From positions 4,687,314 through 4,751,313 of the forward strand of contig CP136068.1 of assembly GCA_032622095.1 (NCBI GenBank): a DNA stretch of 64,000 bases, in the 5' to 3' direction. The translations under genes and the position numbers were made by a program. Of the stretch, positions 13,001 to 24,237 are shown piece by piece. The notes under the pieces are model-generated. The model was given only the letters and a program-made list of their open reading frames with translations, made no database searches and had not been told where the DNA came from. The stretch comes from Siphonodentalium dalli. Lineage: Eukaryota > Mollusca > Scaphopoda > Gadilida > Siphonodentaliidae. Numbering within the stretch: position 1 is the stretch's first letter; every line of letters begins with the position of its first letter.

Positions 13001-16000
13001 TTTTGCCAGTGTCGGTTCAGTGTTGTGGGTCAGGGGAGGGGTGGTCCGAGGTACCAAAATTTATTTCGTCTCCGAATTATATGAAACTTGGAATATAACA
13101 TTTACCATACACGCTAATAACAAATCTGAAAACAGATCGTAAATCCGTTAAAAACTGGCGGAGATTTTGGAACTCAAAGTTTGAATATGGGCCCATATTC
13201 TTTCTAATAACCAAAATGTTCTACTTTTCCGAATCAGATGAAATTTATAATATGCACTCTCAGTAAGTAGCATATAACAAAACTTAAAACAATTTTAAAA
13301 TCCATTGGAAAATCACGGAGTTATGGTCCTTCAAAAATTGCATTTTGGGCCTGGTGTGACAATTTCCCAATCCCGTCACCCAATTTCGAGGCAGGAGTGG
13401 GGTCAATTATAAACACTTGAGATCAACACACAAATGTTAAGGACAGTACACAATCATCTTACTTCATATTTTCCATCCCTAAACTGCGAATTGTTCAGTT
13501 CATGATTCGCCCTATTATTATACTTCCATGGTGTAACCAAGGAAGTATATTGTTTTTCTATTGGGGTAGTTTTCCGTTTATTTGAAAATACTCAGAAACT
13601 AATTGCAGCAGGACCGCGAAATCTTTAACGAATATAGGCATCTGAGGTCTACTAAAGATAATGATATCCAGATTTCGGCCCAATGTTTCAAGACAGAGTT
13701 ATAGCCCTTATTCGATTATTTTTCATTATTATTATTATACTACAGTATTTTTCAACGCCCAAATCTCTGAATGTATTAGTACTAGAAAACTCAAGTTTGG
13801 TAAGTATGTTGGGGTAAATGAGTTCTACGCCTTTGGCTGATAACGGATATTGTCCGCATTTAACCCGTGGAGTTATCTCCCTTTATATGAAAAATATGTC
13901 ATTTTATTATCTCGGAAATTATAAGGAGCAGAGCATCGAAAATTGGACTGTATGTACACCTCGGTATGCCCTACTGCCCACGGGCATCAAAACTTGTGTC
14001 CGCGCTTTCCCCGAAGAGTTACCGCCCATAAACAGGGGAACCTCTATTTTATTGTACTATGTTGTTCTCCCGTATCATTCCAGATAACTGCATTTGGTTT
14101 TCATAGCCGTGATGACCGTTCTCAGTTTAGTCCGAAAAAGAAATTTTAACAGGGTCGGACATATATTTTTACACTGATGTGGGGGCAAAATTTTCTCAAA
14201 AATGTTTTTTTGATCGATATTCATCTATTTAAGTATATGCATTCCCTGAACGAAAACAAACCCAAACCAAGAAGGATTTTTGAAATCCGATAAGAATTGC
14301 AAGAGTTACAGGCCCTCAAATTTTGCAGTTTGGGACATGTGCTTGTGACCACATCTCCTCCGAAGATGTCGAAGTTTGGATGTCAACTGATACGCCAACG
14401 TGTGCGGACGAAAGAGTGCACGCGGTGGGCCAAATTTTGACAGTGTCTGTTCATTATTGTGGGTATGGGGAGGGGTGGTCCGTGGTACCAATTTTTAATT
14501 CTTATCGGAATAAGATGAAACTTGGAATTTAACATCTACAACACCACCCGATCTAGAAACTGAAAGAATTTCGAAATCCATTGAAAACTGACAAAGTTAG
14601 GGGCCCTCAAATTTTGCAATTTTGGGCCCATGTGCTTGTGACCACATCTCCTCCGAAGATGTCGAAGTTTGGATGTCAACTGATACGCCAACGTGTGCGG
14701 ACGAAAGAGTGCACGCGGTGGGCCAAATTTTGCCAGTGTCGGTTCAGTGTTGTGGGTCAGGGGAGGGGTGGTCCGAGGTACCAAAATTTATTTCGTCTCC
14801 GAATTATATGAAACTTGGAATATAACATTTACCATACACGCTAATAACAAATCTGAAAACAGATCGTAAATCCGTTAAAAACTGGCGGAGATTTTGGAAC
14901 TCAAAGTTTGAATATGGGCCCATATTCTTTCTAATAACCAAAATGTTCTACTTTTCCGAATCAGATGAAATTTATAATATGCACTCTCAGTAAGTAGCAT
15001 ATAACAAAACTTAAAACAATTTTAAAATCCATTGGAAAATCACGGAGTTATGGTCCTTCAAAAATTGCATTTTGGGCCTGGTGTGACAATTTCCCAATCC
15101 CGTCACCCAATTTCGAGGCAGGAGTGGGGTCAATTATAAACACTTGAGATCAACACACAAATGTTAAGGACAGTACACAATCATCTTACTTCATATTTTC
15201 CATCCCTAAACTGCGAATTGTTCAGTTCATGATTCGCCCTATTATTATACTTCCATGGTGTAACCAAGGAAGTATATTGTTTTTCTATTGGGGTAGTTTT
15301 CCGTTTATTTGAAAATACTCAGAAACTAATTGCAGCAGGACCGCGAAATCTTTAACGAATATAGGCATCTGAGGTCTACTAAAGATAATGATATCCAGAT
15401 TTCGGCCCAATGTTTCAAGACAGAGTTATAGCCCTTATTCGATTATTTTTCATTATTATTATTATACTACAGTATTTTTCAACGCCCAAATCTCTGAATG
15501 TATTAGTACTAGAAAACTCAAGTTTGGTAAGTATGTTGGGGTAAATGAGTTCTATGCCTTTGGCTCATAACGGATATTGTCCGCATTTAACCCGTGGAGT
15601 TATCTCCCTTTATATGAAAAATATGTCATTTTATTATCTCGGAAATTATAAGGAGCAGAGCATCGAAAATTGGACTGTATGTACACCTCGGTATGCCCTA
15701 CTGCCCACGGGCATCAAAACTTGTGTCCGCGCTTTCCCCGAAGAGTTACCGCCCATAAACAGGGGAACCTCTATTTTATTGTACTCTGTTGTTCTCCCGT
15801 ATCATTCCAGATAACTGCATTTGGTTTTCATAGCCGTGATGACCGTTCTCAGTTTAGTCCGAAAAAGAAATTTTAACAGGGTCGGACATATATTTTTACA
15901 CTGATGTGGGGGCAAAATTTTCTCAAAAATGTTTTTTTGATCGATATTCATCTATTTAAGTATATGCATTCCCTGAACGAAAACAAACCCAAACCAAGAA

Positions 16001-16226
16001 GGATTTTTGAAATCCGATAAGAATTGCAAGAGTTACAGGCCCTCAAATTTTGCAGTTTGGGACATGTGCTTGTGACCACATCTCCTCCGAAGATGTCGAA
16101 GTTTGGATGTCAACTGATACGCCAACGTGTGCGGACGAAAGAGTGCACGCGGTGGGCCAAATTTTGACAGTGTCTGTTCATTATTGTGGGTATGGGGAGG
16201 GGTGGTCCGTGGTACCAATTTTTAAT
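10064..16226 (+). repeat. B array: 1727-bp units
   Basis: Units start at 10067, 11794, 13521 and 15248; the last is cut at about 16226 (979 bp). Units 2 and 3 look the same and share variants (TTCTACGCC, TGATAACGG) that differ from units 1 and 4 (TTCTATGCC, TCATAACGG), so the edge copies resemble each other more than the centre. Each unit contains two ~291-bp modules (motif GGCCCTCAAATTTTGCA near 10857 and 11148), both with CTCCTCCGAAGATGTCGAAG, plus shorter diverged modules. Short frames in both strands recur in each unit and are not credible genes. B is closely related to C. Confidence 0.97.
10065..10095. repeat. B/C-type unit stem-loop
   Basis: Arms TATACTTCC-A-TGGT and ACCA-A-GGAAGTATA around loop GTA, with a single A·A mismatch. 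The same structure starts every B, C and C' unit (e.g. 24239-24269, 36049-36079). Confidence 0.93.
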
Positions 16227-16386
16227 CCAGACTCCAAAACGGATCCAAATCGACCTGTCCCAGAAAAATCGTTCATTTTGTTTTCACTTTTTGAAAAAGG
16301 CTCCAATATTTCAACCAAAACTTTTGGACTTAGAACATTATTTTTTTCTCAGTCAAGTGAAAAGAGCTCTTCAAAATAATTCCGTT

Positions 16387-16414
16387 TATATAGATAATAT
16401 ATATTATCTATATA
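16387..16414. repeat. 28-nt AT-rich perfect palindrome
   Basis: Centred between 16400 and 16401 (TAGATAATAT then ATATTATCTA, extended by four pairs). The equivalent place in E2 (about 32263-32292) is degenerate, so it is probably not maintained. Confidence 0.8.
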
Positions 16415-16965
16415 TACGCCAAAAATTTGTCACTCCCCTCTCTCCTTCCTCCGGCTAACCCATCCCGCGTGGGATGAAACCTACCTCCGATTCGAATACA
16501 CCCGTTTGCCGCGGGCCAGTCTCAATCCTCTACCAAAGAACTGATACAACGCCCGTGAAATTCCAACAATCATTTCCAGAGTGGTATATTGGTATGAGTT
16601 CATATCGGAGACGTTATAAAGCAAATAACTTGGATTTTAATATAAACCCACCTATTCGTAAATTGTGTAGCACATGGTGTGTGCTAAATTATCATTTTAT
16701 CGTGTATAGTGTGTCATGAGCTATCTGCGTGCGTGTATTTCACTTTTGTATTTTCTTTCGCATCTTCAACGCATTGCATATCATATACAACCAAACAAAA
16801 TACAAACATTACATTAATTTGATCAAACAAACCTTCGTTATACGGTGTATATTTCTACTAACGTAATGACGACGTATAGCCAATTATTCCATTTGCGATA
16901 ACAACGATAAACACATAGAAACATGCAAACATCACCATTTTTGTAAGAACAAGTTGTATATTGTT

Positions 16966-17329
16966 ATAAACCGTAGTATACTGATGATAGACATTCAATT
17001 CTTTCCGTTAGTATTATGTCTGCTGAATTGGAAATGACTCCTATTATACTTTCGCAAAATAAAACACCACTGATAGTTTCGTTCACCGTCATTTAAGTCT
17101 TGTCAAAAAGCAAACGTGAAACAACCGCTCATTATTCCTACCATAAAGGAATCTACTTATAGAGAACGCTCTTTTCTGTTCGATTACGTTCAAACTCTTT
17201 GTGTGTTGTTGTTAATCACTCATTATATTCTTCGGACCGAACGTTCATTAAGCGCGCTTCATGTTATATATGCGAAAACCGACCCACGTGTTTATTGTTT
17301 TATATCCAATTTAATAACACATCGACGTT
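16966..17329. other. E1-specific 364-bp segment flanked by GTT
   Basis: In E2 the flanks join directly (GTT at 32841-32843). In E1 the segment lies between GTT at 16963-16965 and GTT at 17327-17329. This fits a deletion in E2 through 3-bp microhomology, or an insertion in E1. No recognised domain. Confidence 0.7.
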
Positions 17330-17452
17330 TATATTCTAGTTATTTATCGAATATAAAAAGCATCTTTACATTATCTTTAGTTTGGTATTATTCGTATTTG
17401 ATGATTAAAATACACCAAAGCATGTTAAAAAAAAAAAAAAATAGTAGATAAT

Positions 17453-17521
17453 TTGACGGGATTCGAACTCACGTCGCAATAAAACACAAACTGAAGGTTT
17501 GACGCTCTCACCACTCGGCTA
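17453..17521 (-). repeat. tRNA-like SINE head, interrupted
   Basis: On the minus strand there is a B-box-like AGTTCGAATCC (plus-strand GGATTCGAACT near 17459) and an A-box-like TAGCCGAGTGG (plus-strand CCACTCGGCTA, 17511-17521), with an anticodon-arm-like region between. The stems are degenerate and the acceptor does not pair, so it is tRNA-derived and not a tRNA gene. The hAT insertion at 17522 separates the A-box region from its upstream bases, which resume at 18487. Two copies occur in E2. Confidence 0.6.
17514..17521. repeat. hAT target-site duplication, left copy
   Basis: CTCGGCTA, repeated at 18479-18486. The uninterrupted site (CTCGGCTACGCACT) is visible in E2 at 33028-33041. Confidence 0.93.
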
Positions 17522-18478
17522 CAGTGTTCGCGCTGGACTGAAAAAAACTTTAGCCAAAAGTTTAGCCAAATGAAACTTTTATTAGCCAAATGAGAAAAAC
17601 TTTAGCCAAATGTTTTTTGGCCAAATTAAAAAAAACTATGGCAAAATTAAATCATCGTTTTCTGATCGGTTCACAATTAATGACTAAAACTTCAAAACTA
17701 ACAGACACAGGTAAAATACACAATAATTTAACTAATTTTGATGAACTAAAAATATTTGTATATATATCATTTAATAAAAATTTATTAATCTTTATGTGAA
17801 AGAGTGATTTGGGGGGGGGGGTAACCCCGGATTGTCCTTCTTAATGTCATTATTTTTTGGTTTTATATCAGTATCTTTTTTTTAAATCATTAAATATTAA
17901 TCATCCTTGCGAAAATATCTAAGTGACATCTGGAAACTAATAACGTAATATTGTTACGACATTATCAAATTACAGTCTGTCATAAGAGCATGCATATTAT
18001 TTGTAATGTATTGGCATTGACGACAAATAGCCACAAAATATCTGTCGTGATTCACATTTGGCTGATTAAGCTATTGTCTTACATATGGTGCTCATAAACC
18101 TTGTCCGTCATAAATACAATGTCATCATAAACATGCATTGTGTGGGAGCCCCGTGAGCGATCAGACAGACAATGGGTGATTAGCGGATTAAATGTAAAAT
18201 GCTGTTTCGCGCAGAGTGACGGGTTTCCCTTTGTACTGTCCGCGATCGGGTTTCCCCTTTGTACAGTCGGCGATATATTCCCACTTACGATGTTTTCGGA
18301 CTACACGTAGATCGTTCACATCACAGAATTGAAAACCCACTTGCCAAAATTCATGCTTTCAGTCTCCATTTGGGGTCAAAAAAGTTTAGCCAAAAGTTTA
18401 GCCAAATGAAATTTTTATTAGCCAAATTCGAAAAAGATTAGCCATTGGCTAATTTGGCTACCGACAGCGCGAACACTG
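17522..18478. mobile_element. Non-autonomous hAT transposon (957 bp)
   Basis: Perfect 14-bp terminal inverted repeats, CAGTGTTCGCGCTG at 17522 and CAGCGCGAACACTG ending at 18478, bounded by an 8-bp duplication of CTCGGCTA. An 8-bp duplication with CA-G-starting termini is the established hAT signature, and the empty site in E2 confirms the boundaries. Inside are 43-bp direct repeats (17549-17591 and 18385-18427, one difference) rich in TTTAGCCAAA, an 11-G run (17811-17821) and a 27/28-bp tandem pair (18221-18275). Short frames (17590-17799, 18259-18441) show nothing of a transposase. It would need a transposase supplied elsewhere. Confidence 0.9.
18221..18275. repeat. Two-copy 27/28-bp tandem repeat inside the hAT element
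   Basis: GGGTTTCCCTTTGTAC at 18221 recurs at 18248 with one extra C and two further changes. Confidence 0.8.
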
Positions 18479-18486
18479 CTCGGCTA
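18479..18486. repeat. hAT target-site duplication, right copy
   Basis: CTCGGCTA, identical to 17514-17521. Confidence 0.93.
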
Positions 18487-18889
18487 CGCACTGCGCTGTT
18501 AATTTATAAGAAAATATATTAGTATTAAATATATAGGCATATAACTGTGTATATTTAAACGTTATATCCAAACTGATTGAAATGCGTGACTATATATACC
18601 CCTTTCCGCTATACGGGGAACGGGAAAATGCACCTATTCTTCCCACCAAATCCAAACGGGCTAATTGAAGAGCAAGGTAATGCCGTAGCAGGTACATTTG
18701 GATATTCTATCCAAGCCCCCCCCCCCAAATCTTGACCGCTATACTTTAAAAGTAACCTACCCAACGGAGAATGCAAGATGGGGTGGGTTGAGACTTTTGG
18801 TAAATTCCACCGAAAATCTAAAGTGCCATTTTCGAATTTTCAGATGGATCGGTTTACTCGTGACAACGCTATCTACTACATATTTTGGG

Positions 18890-19315
18890 ACTGCTGTCTG
18901 TCTGTTATGTATGGCCGGGAAAACAGCCGGGCGGATTTCGACAAAATTTGATATCTAGGGGTACTTTTGTCCGGGGAGTGTTTTTGACCCCGACCTGGTC
19001 ATGACTTTAAAAATGGTCAATTCAATGTCAAATCGTGTAAAACGGATGGATTTCCACGAAATTTGATACCTATGGGTACGTTTGTCCGGGGAGTGTTTTG
19101 GACCGGTAAAACTGTGTCCCAGACCTGACCTTGACCTTTAAAATGGTCAATTCAAGGTGAAATCTTGCCTTTCGACGGGATTTTGGTAAAATTTATACCT
19201 AGGGGTAATTTTGTCGTGGGAATGTTTTACACGGGTCAAATCGAGTCACCGACCTGACCTTGACCTTCAAAATTGTCAATAGGGAAAACAGCATGGACGA
19301 AGTTTGGTCACCCTG
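18890..19315. repeat. GACCTTG-type minisatellite block in the E1 tail
   Basis: Three diverged monomers, with anchors TTGATATCTAGGGGTAC (18948), TTGATACCTATGGGTAC (19063) and TTATACCTAGGGGTAA (19193), spacing 115 and 130 bp. Each is followed by GTCCGGGGAGTG or a relative, and later GACCTGACCTTGACC. The block is absent at the corresponding place in E2 but appears in opposite orientation near the E2 3' end (34190-34460). Confidence 0.8.
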
Positions 19316-19370
19316 CTAGTATAATATAAATATTTATACTTAAGTAGTCTATCACTAACCTAATTGTAGC

Positions 19371-19680
19371 CCCAAATCCAAACGTGCTAATAAAGATCTA
19401 GTTTAATGCAGGAGCATGTACGATGGTATACTGTAGGTACGCCTCCAAGATGTATGCTCAGCGGAGAGCTTGCGTCGGGTGTGTTCAGACTTGGCAAATT
19501 CCACCGGAAACAAATGTGGAAAATAAAACTTTGAGACAAAAATTTGTTGACGTGGTCAGAAGTATCCAGGTGCAACTTTCGAACGATTGTATAAGTTTTA
19601 GAGTGGACCGTTTAATCCTGGTAGCGCATAACATTGTTAACGGGTGAAATATATTACTCAAATTAATATGATTTGCACCC
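19371..19680 (+). repeat. Tail satellite monomer in E1
   Basis: Starts CCCAAATCCAAACG and continues with AATGCAGGAGCATGTACG and a TTCAGACTTGGCAAATTCCA block. Related copies begin near 18645 in E1; 33471, 33747 and about 34103 in E2; and 56637, 56997 and 57352 in E3. Complete neighbours in E3 are about 357-360 bp apart. It is unrelated by eye to the 1.4-1.7 kb array units. Confidence 0.75.
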
Positions 19681-20020
19681 TTTTGATATATATACATGCC
19701 GATTACTCTATAATCAGACACACCAAATTTCGAGACCGTTGAACAGGATTTGGGCATCCATGGGAGCGGTTATAATTAGCCATAACATGTATCCCTACTG
19801 AATACAAATGAACTAATTGGCTGGGTGAATGGTGACTCAGTTGGTCAGGACCATGATGCATTAGACAGTCATTAATCATCATGACATAAACCTTTGGAGT
19901 ATATTTAGTATTTAGAAATGTCAATGCAAGTCCAATATCGGATCATTCAGCACCAATATGCATTCGAATGAAGAGGAATACACATATACGCATAACACTC
20001 ACATGGGATGGGATGGGATA

Positions 20021-20060
20021 CCATGGAAGTATATCTGATTCCATGGAATCTGACCTCTAG
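20021..20060 (+). other. E1 3' terminus
   Basis: CCATGGAAGTATA (20021-20033) is the exact reverse complement of the element's 5' TATACTTCCATGG. Then comes the palindrome GATTCCATGGAATC (20037-20050), ten bases, and CTAG at 20057-20060, followed by host T. Preceded by a GGGAT-rich run. Hairpin position and CTAG match the Helitron 3' end convention. Confidence 0.85.
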
Positions 20061-23000
20061 TTATTATTATTATTCTTCTTAGCAATTTTATAATGAGCAT
20101 AGCTCAGTCAATACAAGAGTTAGAAAGCTAAAACTTTGAATGTATATATATGTATACAAACTCTAGTGCTTAGGCCTATTGAGAATCATGTCCTCACTTG
20201 ATTTGCAGAGTTATCTCCCTCTATGTGAAAAATTGGTGTTTTCAGAACTCCGAAAATATAAGGAGTACAGCACTGAAATTTGGTCGATAGATACATCTTG
20301 ATATCGACTGAATCGTGAGCACATCAAAAACTTTGTCCGTCTTTCCTCTCCAGAGTTATCTCCCATATATATGTCAACCTCGAAATGTTCTGATCGCCTG
20401 TTCTCACATAGCAAGAAAGATAGCTGGATTTAGTTTCTATGCTAGTGCTGGCCGTTGTCAATATACTTCACAAAAATAATTTGGACAGGGTCGGACTTAC
20501 ATTTTTTGGTTAGGGTGGGGGCGAAATTTTCGCAATTTTATTTTTGCGATGATTTCAACCATTTTTACTACCATGTATCTTTAGGACGTACTAATGATCC
20601 TCCTGAAAGAATTTTGTAAATCGGTTGAGAAATGTCCAAGTTACAGACCATCGAATATTGTATTCATACATTGGCTGAGGAGAAAGTGGTTGTGACCACA
20701 ACTCCTCATAGACGACGCACATGAGCAGGATTTGGTTTATGTGAGCGTGTTATTCATAGAGAGAAGACGAACTGGTGCAATTTTTACCAAGATCCAAAAA
20801 TATTTGTCCCTATTAGGGAGGGGGGCAAAAATTGTCATTTTTTTATCGTCTCAGATTCGAACCAAAATTGTTGTGAAGTATCTATAGGACGTTCTGAGAG
20901 TACTCAAGAAAGAATTTTGTAAATCGGTTGAAAAATGTAGAAATTTTGGCCCATTAATTCTTATCAAGTTTACAGAAGATGCACTATGGATTTAAATTCC
21001 TACAACCAATCGTCACTTTTTTGGTGTCATTCGATGGGGAATTTCTAGTACTTCTAAACGATTACCTACTTGCCGTATTATGTCGATGGAAGCCAGAGAT
21101 AATCGAAATGTATACACTGAACAGCATACATATAGGCCTACATAGTAGAATATCGCCACAATATCTTACTAAAACCCTACTATATAATAAAGGGGCATCA
21201 ATTGCGAAGACAATCACGCAAAAATTAGCTCGATATCTCGAAAATTGGCCGAGATATGGTGACTTTTCTACCCGCGTCACCCAATTCCGAGGTATGGGGT
21301 GGGGGTCACACCAGAACGTTCCAACTGAACACAGAAATGTCAAGAAACCATAATATCGACATACCAATCAATTCCGCGCGATTTCCTTATTATACTTCCA
21401 TGTTTTACATGGAAGTATATTGTTTTTGTGATTTTTATTTTTCTCTATTATTATTATTATTATTATTCTTCTTAGCAATTTTATAATGAGCATAGCTCAG
21501 TCAATACAAGAGTTAGAAAGCTAAAACTTTGAATGTATATATATGTATACAAACTCTAGTGCTTAGGCCTATTGAGAATCATGTCCTCACTTGATTTGCA
21601 GAGTTATCTCCCTCTATGTGAAAAATTGGTGTTTTCAGAACTCCGAAAATATAAGGAGTACAGCACTGAAATTTGGTCGATAGATACATCTTGATATCGA
21701 CTGAATCGTGAGCACATCAAAAACTTTGTCCGTCTTTCCTCTCCAGAGTTATCTCCCATATATATGTCAACCTCGAAATGTTCTGATCGCCTGTTCTCAC
21801 ATAGCAAGAAAGATAGCTGGATTTAGTTTCTATGCTAGTGCTGGCCGTTGTCAATATACTTCACAAAAATAATTTGGACAGGGTCGGACTTACATTTTTT
21901 GGTTAGGGTGGGGGCGAAATTTTCGCAATTTTATTTTTGCGATGATTTCAACCATTTTTACTACCATGTATCTTTAGGACGTACTAATGATCCTCCTGAA
22001 AGAATTTTGTAAATCGGTTGAGAAATGTCCAAGTTACAGACCATCGAATATTGTATTCATACATTGGCTGAGGAGAAAGTGGTTGTGACCACAACTCCTC
22101 ATAGACGACGCACATGAGCAGGATTTGGTTTATGTGAGCGTGTTATTCATAGAGAGAAGACGAACTGGTGCAATTTTTACCAAGATCCAAAAATATTTGT
22201 CCCTATTAGGGAGGGGGGCAAAAATTGTCATTTTTTTATCGTCTCAGATTCGAACCAAAATTGTTGTGAAGTATCTATAGGACGTTCTGAGAGTACTCAA
22301 GAAAGAATTTTGTAAATCGGTTGAAAAATGTAGAAATTTTGGCCCATTAATTCTTATCAAGTTTACAGAAGATGCACTATGGATTTAAATTCCTACAACC
22401 AATCGTCACTTTTTTGGTGTCATTCGATGGGGAATTTCTAGTACTTCTAAACGATTACCTACTTGCCGTATTATGTCGATGGAAGCCAGAGATAATCGAA
22501 ATGTATACACTGAACAGCATACATATAGGCCTACATAGTAGAATATCGCCACAATATCTTACTAAAACCCTACTATATAATAAAGGGGCATCAATTGCGA
22601 AGACAATCACGCAAAAATTAGCTCGATATCTCGAAAATTGGCCGAGATATGGTGACTTTTCTACCCGCGTCACCCAATTCCGAGGTATGGGTGGGGGTCA
22701 CACCAGAACGTTCCAACTGAACACAGAAATGTCAAGAAACCATAATATCGACATACCAATCAATTCCGCGCGATTTCCTTATTATACTTCCATGTTTTAC
22801 ATGGAAGTATATTGTTTTTGTGATTTTTATTTTTCTCTATTATTATTATTATTATTATTCTTCTTAGCAATTTTATAATGAGCATAGCTCAGTCAATACA
22901 AGAGTTAGAAAGCTAAAACTTTGAATGTATATATATGTATACAAACTCTAGTGCTTAGGCCTATTGAGAATCATGTCCTCACTTGATTTGCAGAGTTATC

Positions 23001-24237
23001 TCCCTCTATGTGAAAAATTGGTGTTTTCAGAACTCCGAAAATATAAGGAGTACAGCACTGAAATTTGGTCGATAGATACATCTTGATATCGACTGAATCG
23101 TGAGCACATCAAAAACTTTGTCCGTCTTTCCTCTCCAGAGTTATCTCCCATATATATGTCAACCTCGAAATGTTCTGATCGCCTGTTCTCACATAGCAAG
23201 AAAGATAGCTGGATTTAGTTTCTATGCTAGTGCTGGCCGTTGTCAATATACTTCACAAAAATAATTTGGACAGGGTCGGACTTACATTTTTTGGTTAGGG
23301 TGGGGGCGAAATTTTCGCAATTTTATTTTTGCGATGATTTCAACCATTTTTACTACCATGTATCTTTAGGACGTACTAATGATCCTCCTGAAAGAATTTT
23401 GTAAATCGGTTGAGAAATGTCCAAGTTACAGACCATCGAATATTGTATTCATACATTGGCTGAGGAGAAAGTGGTTGTGACCACAACTCCTCATAGACGA
23501 CGCACATGAGCAGGATTTGGTTTATGTGAGCGTGTTATTCATAGAGAGAAGACGAACTGGTGCAATTTTTACCAAGATCCAAAAATATTTGTCCCTATTA
23601 GGGAGGGGGGCAAAAATTGTCATTTTTTTATCGTCTCAGATTCGAACCAAAATTGTTGTGAAGTATCTATAGGACGTTCTGAGAGTACTCAAGAAAGAAT
23701 TTTGTAAATCGGTTGAAAAATGTAGAAATTTTGGCCCATTAATTCTTATCAAGTTTACAGAAGATGCACTATGGATTTAAATTCCTACAACCAATCGTCA
23801 CTTTTTTGGTGTCATTCGATGGGGAATTTCTAGTACTTCTAAACGATTACCTACTTGCCGTATTATGTCGATGGAAGCCAGAGATAATCGAAATGTATAC
23901 ACTGAACAGCATACATATAGGCCTACATAGTAGAATATCGCCACAATATCTTACTAAAACCCTACTATATAATAAAGGGGCATCAATTGCGAACACAATC
24001 ACGCAAAAATTAGCTCGATATCTCGAAAATTGGCCGAGATATGGTGACTTTTCTACCCGCGTCACCCAATTCCGAGGTATGGGTGGGGGTCACACCAGAA
24101 CGTTCCAACTGAACACAGAAATGTCAAGAAACCATAATATCGACATACCAATCAATTCCGCGCGATTTCCTTATTATACTTCCATGTTTTACATGGAAGT
24201 ATATTGTTTTTGTGATTTTTATTTTTCTCTATTATTA
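20061..24237 (+). repeat. A array resumed (A')
   Basis: Continues the split A unit at its ATT tract (20061-21392). Full units follow at 21393 and 22785, and a start at 24177 is cut at 24237 by E2. Markers distinguishing it from the left part: an extra G near 21297 in the first copy only, and GCGAAGAC in place of GCGAACAC in the first two copies. The third copy carries the common GCGAACAC. Confidence 0.96.

Larger units (their letters stand above)
10064..20060 (+). mobile_element. E1: complete Helitron-like element carrying the B array
   Basis: This 9997-bp element is inserted in the ATT tract of an A unit between A (10063) and T (20061), without target duplication. The 5' end is TTATACTTCC, opening the B hairpin. 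The 3' end is an inverted copy of that arm (20021-20033), a 14-bp palindrome (20037-20050), ten bases, then CTAG. This agrees with the established Helitron 3' end (hairpin about 10 nt before CTRR, A|T site), but the 5' end is TT and not the canonical TC. The paired subterminal inverted repeats are more like Helentron/HINE elements. Content: B array 10064-16226 and tail 16227-20060. No Rep/helicase is seen, so it is non-autonomous. The class assignment is inference; the insertion boundaries are directly visible. Confidence 0.82.
16227..20060 (+). other. E1 non-array tail
   Basis: The array stops inside a unit at about 16226, and a segment starting CCAGACTCCAAAACGG follows. The first ~740 bp match the E2 tail (from about 32103) closely. 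16966-17329 is present only in E1. 17330-17521 and 18487-18760 match E2 again. A hAT element (17522-18478) and a GACCTTG minisatellite block (about 18890-19315) are extra to E1. The stretch 19371-19680 is a copy of the ~357-bp tail satellite; 19680-20000 holds nothing I recognise. Open frames here (e.g. 17116-17451) span indels relative to E2 and are not supported as genes. Confidence 0.85.
256..24237 (+). mobile_element. A element, 5' part (Helitron-like, interrupted by E1)
   Basis: Begins with TTATACTTCC at 256, directly after ATTGTTA of the D-like host, which is the same A|T junction seen for E1 and E3. What is visible is its array: seven full 1392-bp units, a unit split by E1 (10064-20060), then further A units up to 24237. 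There the C array of E2 begins. No A-type tail or 3' terminus lies in the window, so the element is incomplete here. Classification is inferred from the shared start sequence, hairpin and insertion-site type. No coding capacity for a transposase is seen. Confidence 0.7.

Noticed and set aside
16975-17010. CTGATGA word suggesting a hammerhead ribozyme (retrozyme)
   Set aside because: No GAAA and stem arrangement follows, and array units lack the CTGATGA core.
17116-17451. 111-codon frame in the E1 tail
   Set aside because: It spans the 364-bp segment missing from E2 and runs into a poly-A-rich stretch. No domain.
17453-17521. Functional tRNA gene on the minus strand
   Set aside because: The T and acceptor stems have mismatches and wobble pairs and the head is split by the hAT element. 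tRNA-derived repeat is the better call.
16227-20060. Spacer 1 alone (without the B array) as an insertion into one array
   Set aside because: The sequence left of it is B and right of it is A, so it does not split one unit. Only B array plus tail together restores an intact A unit.
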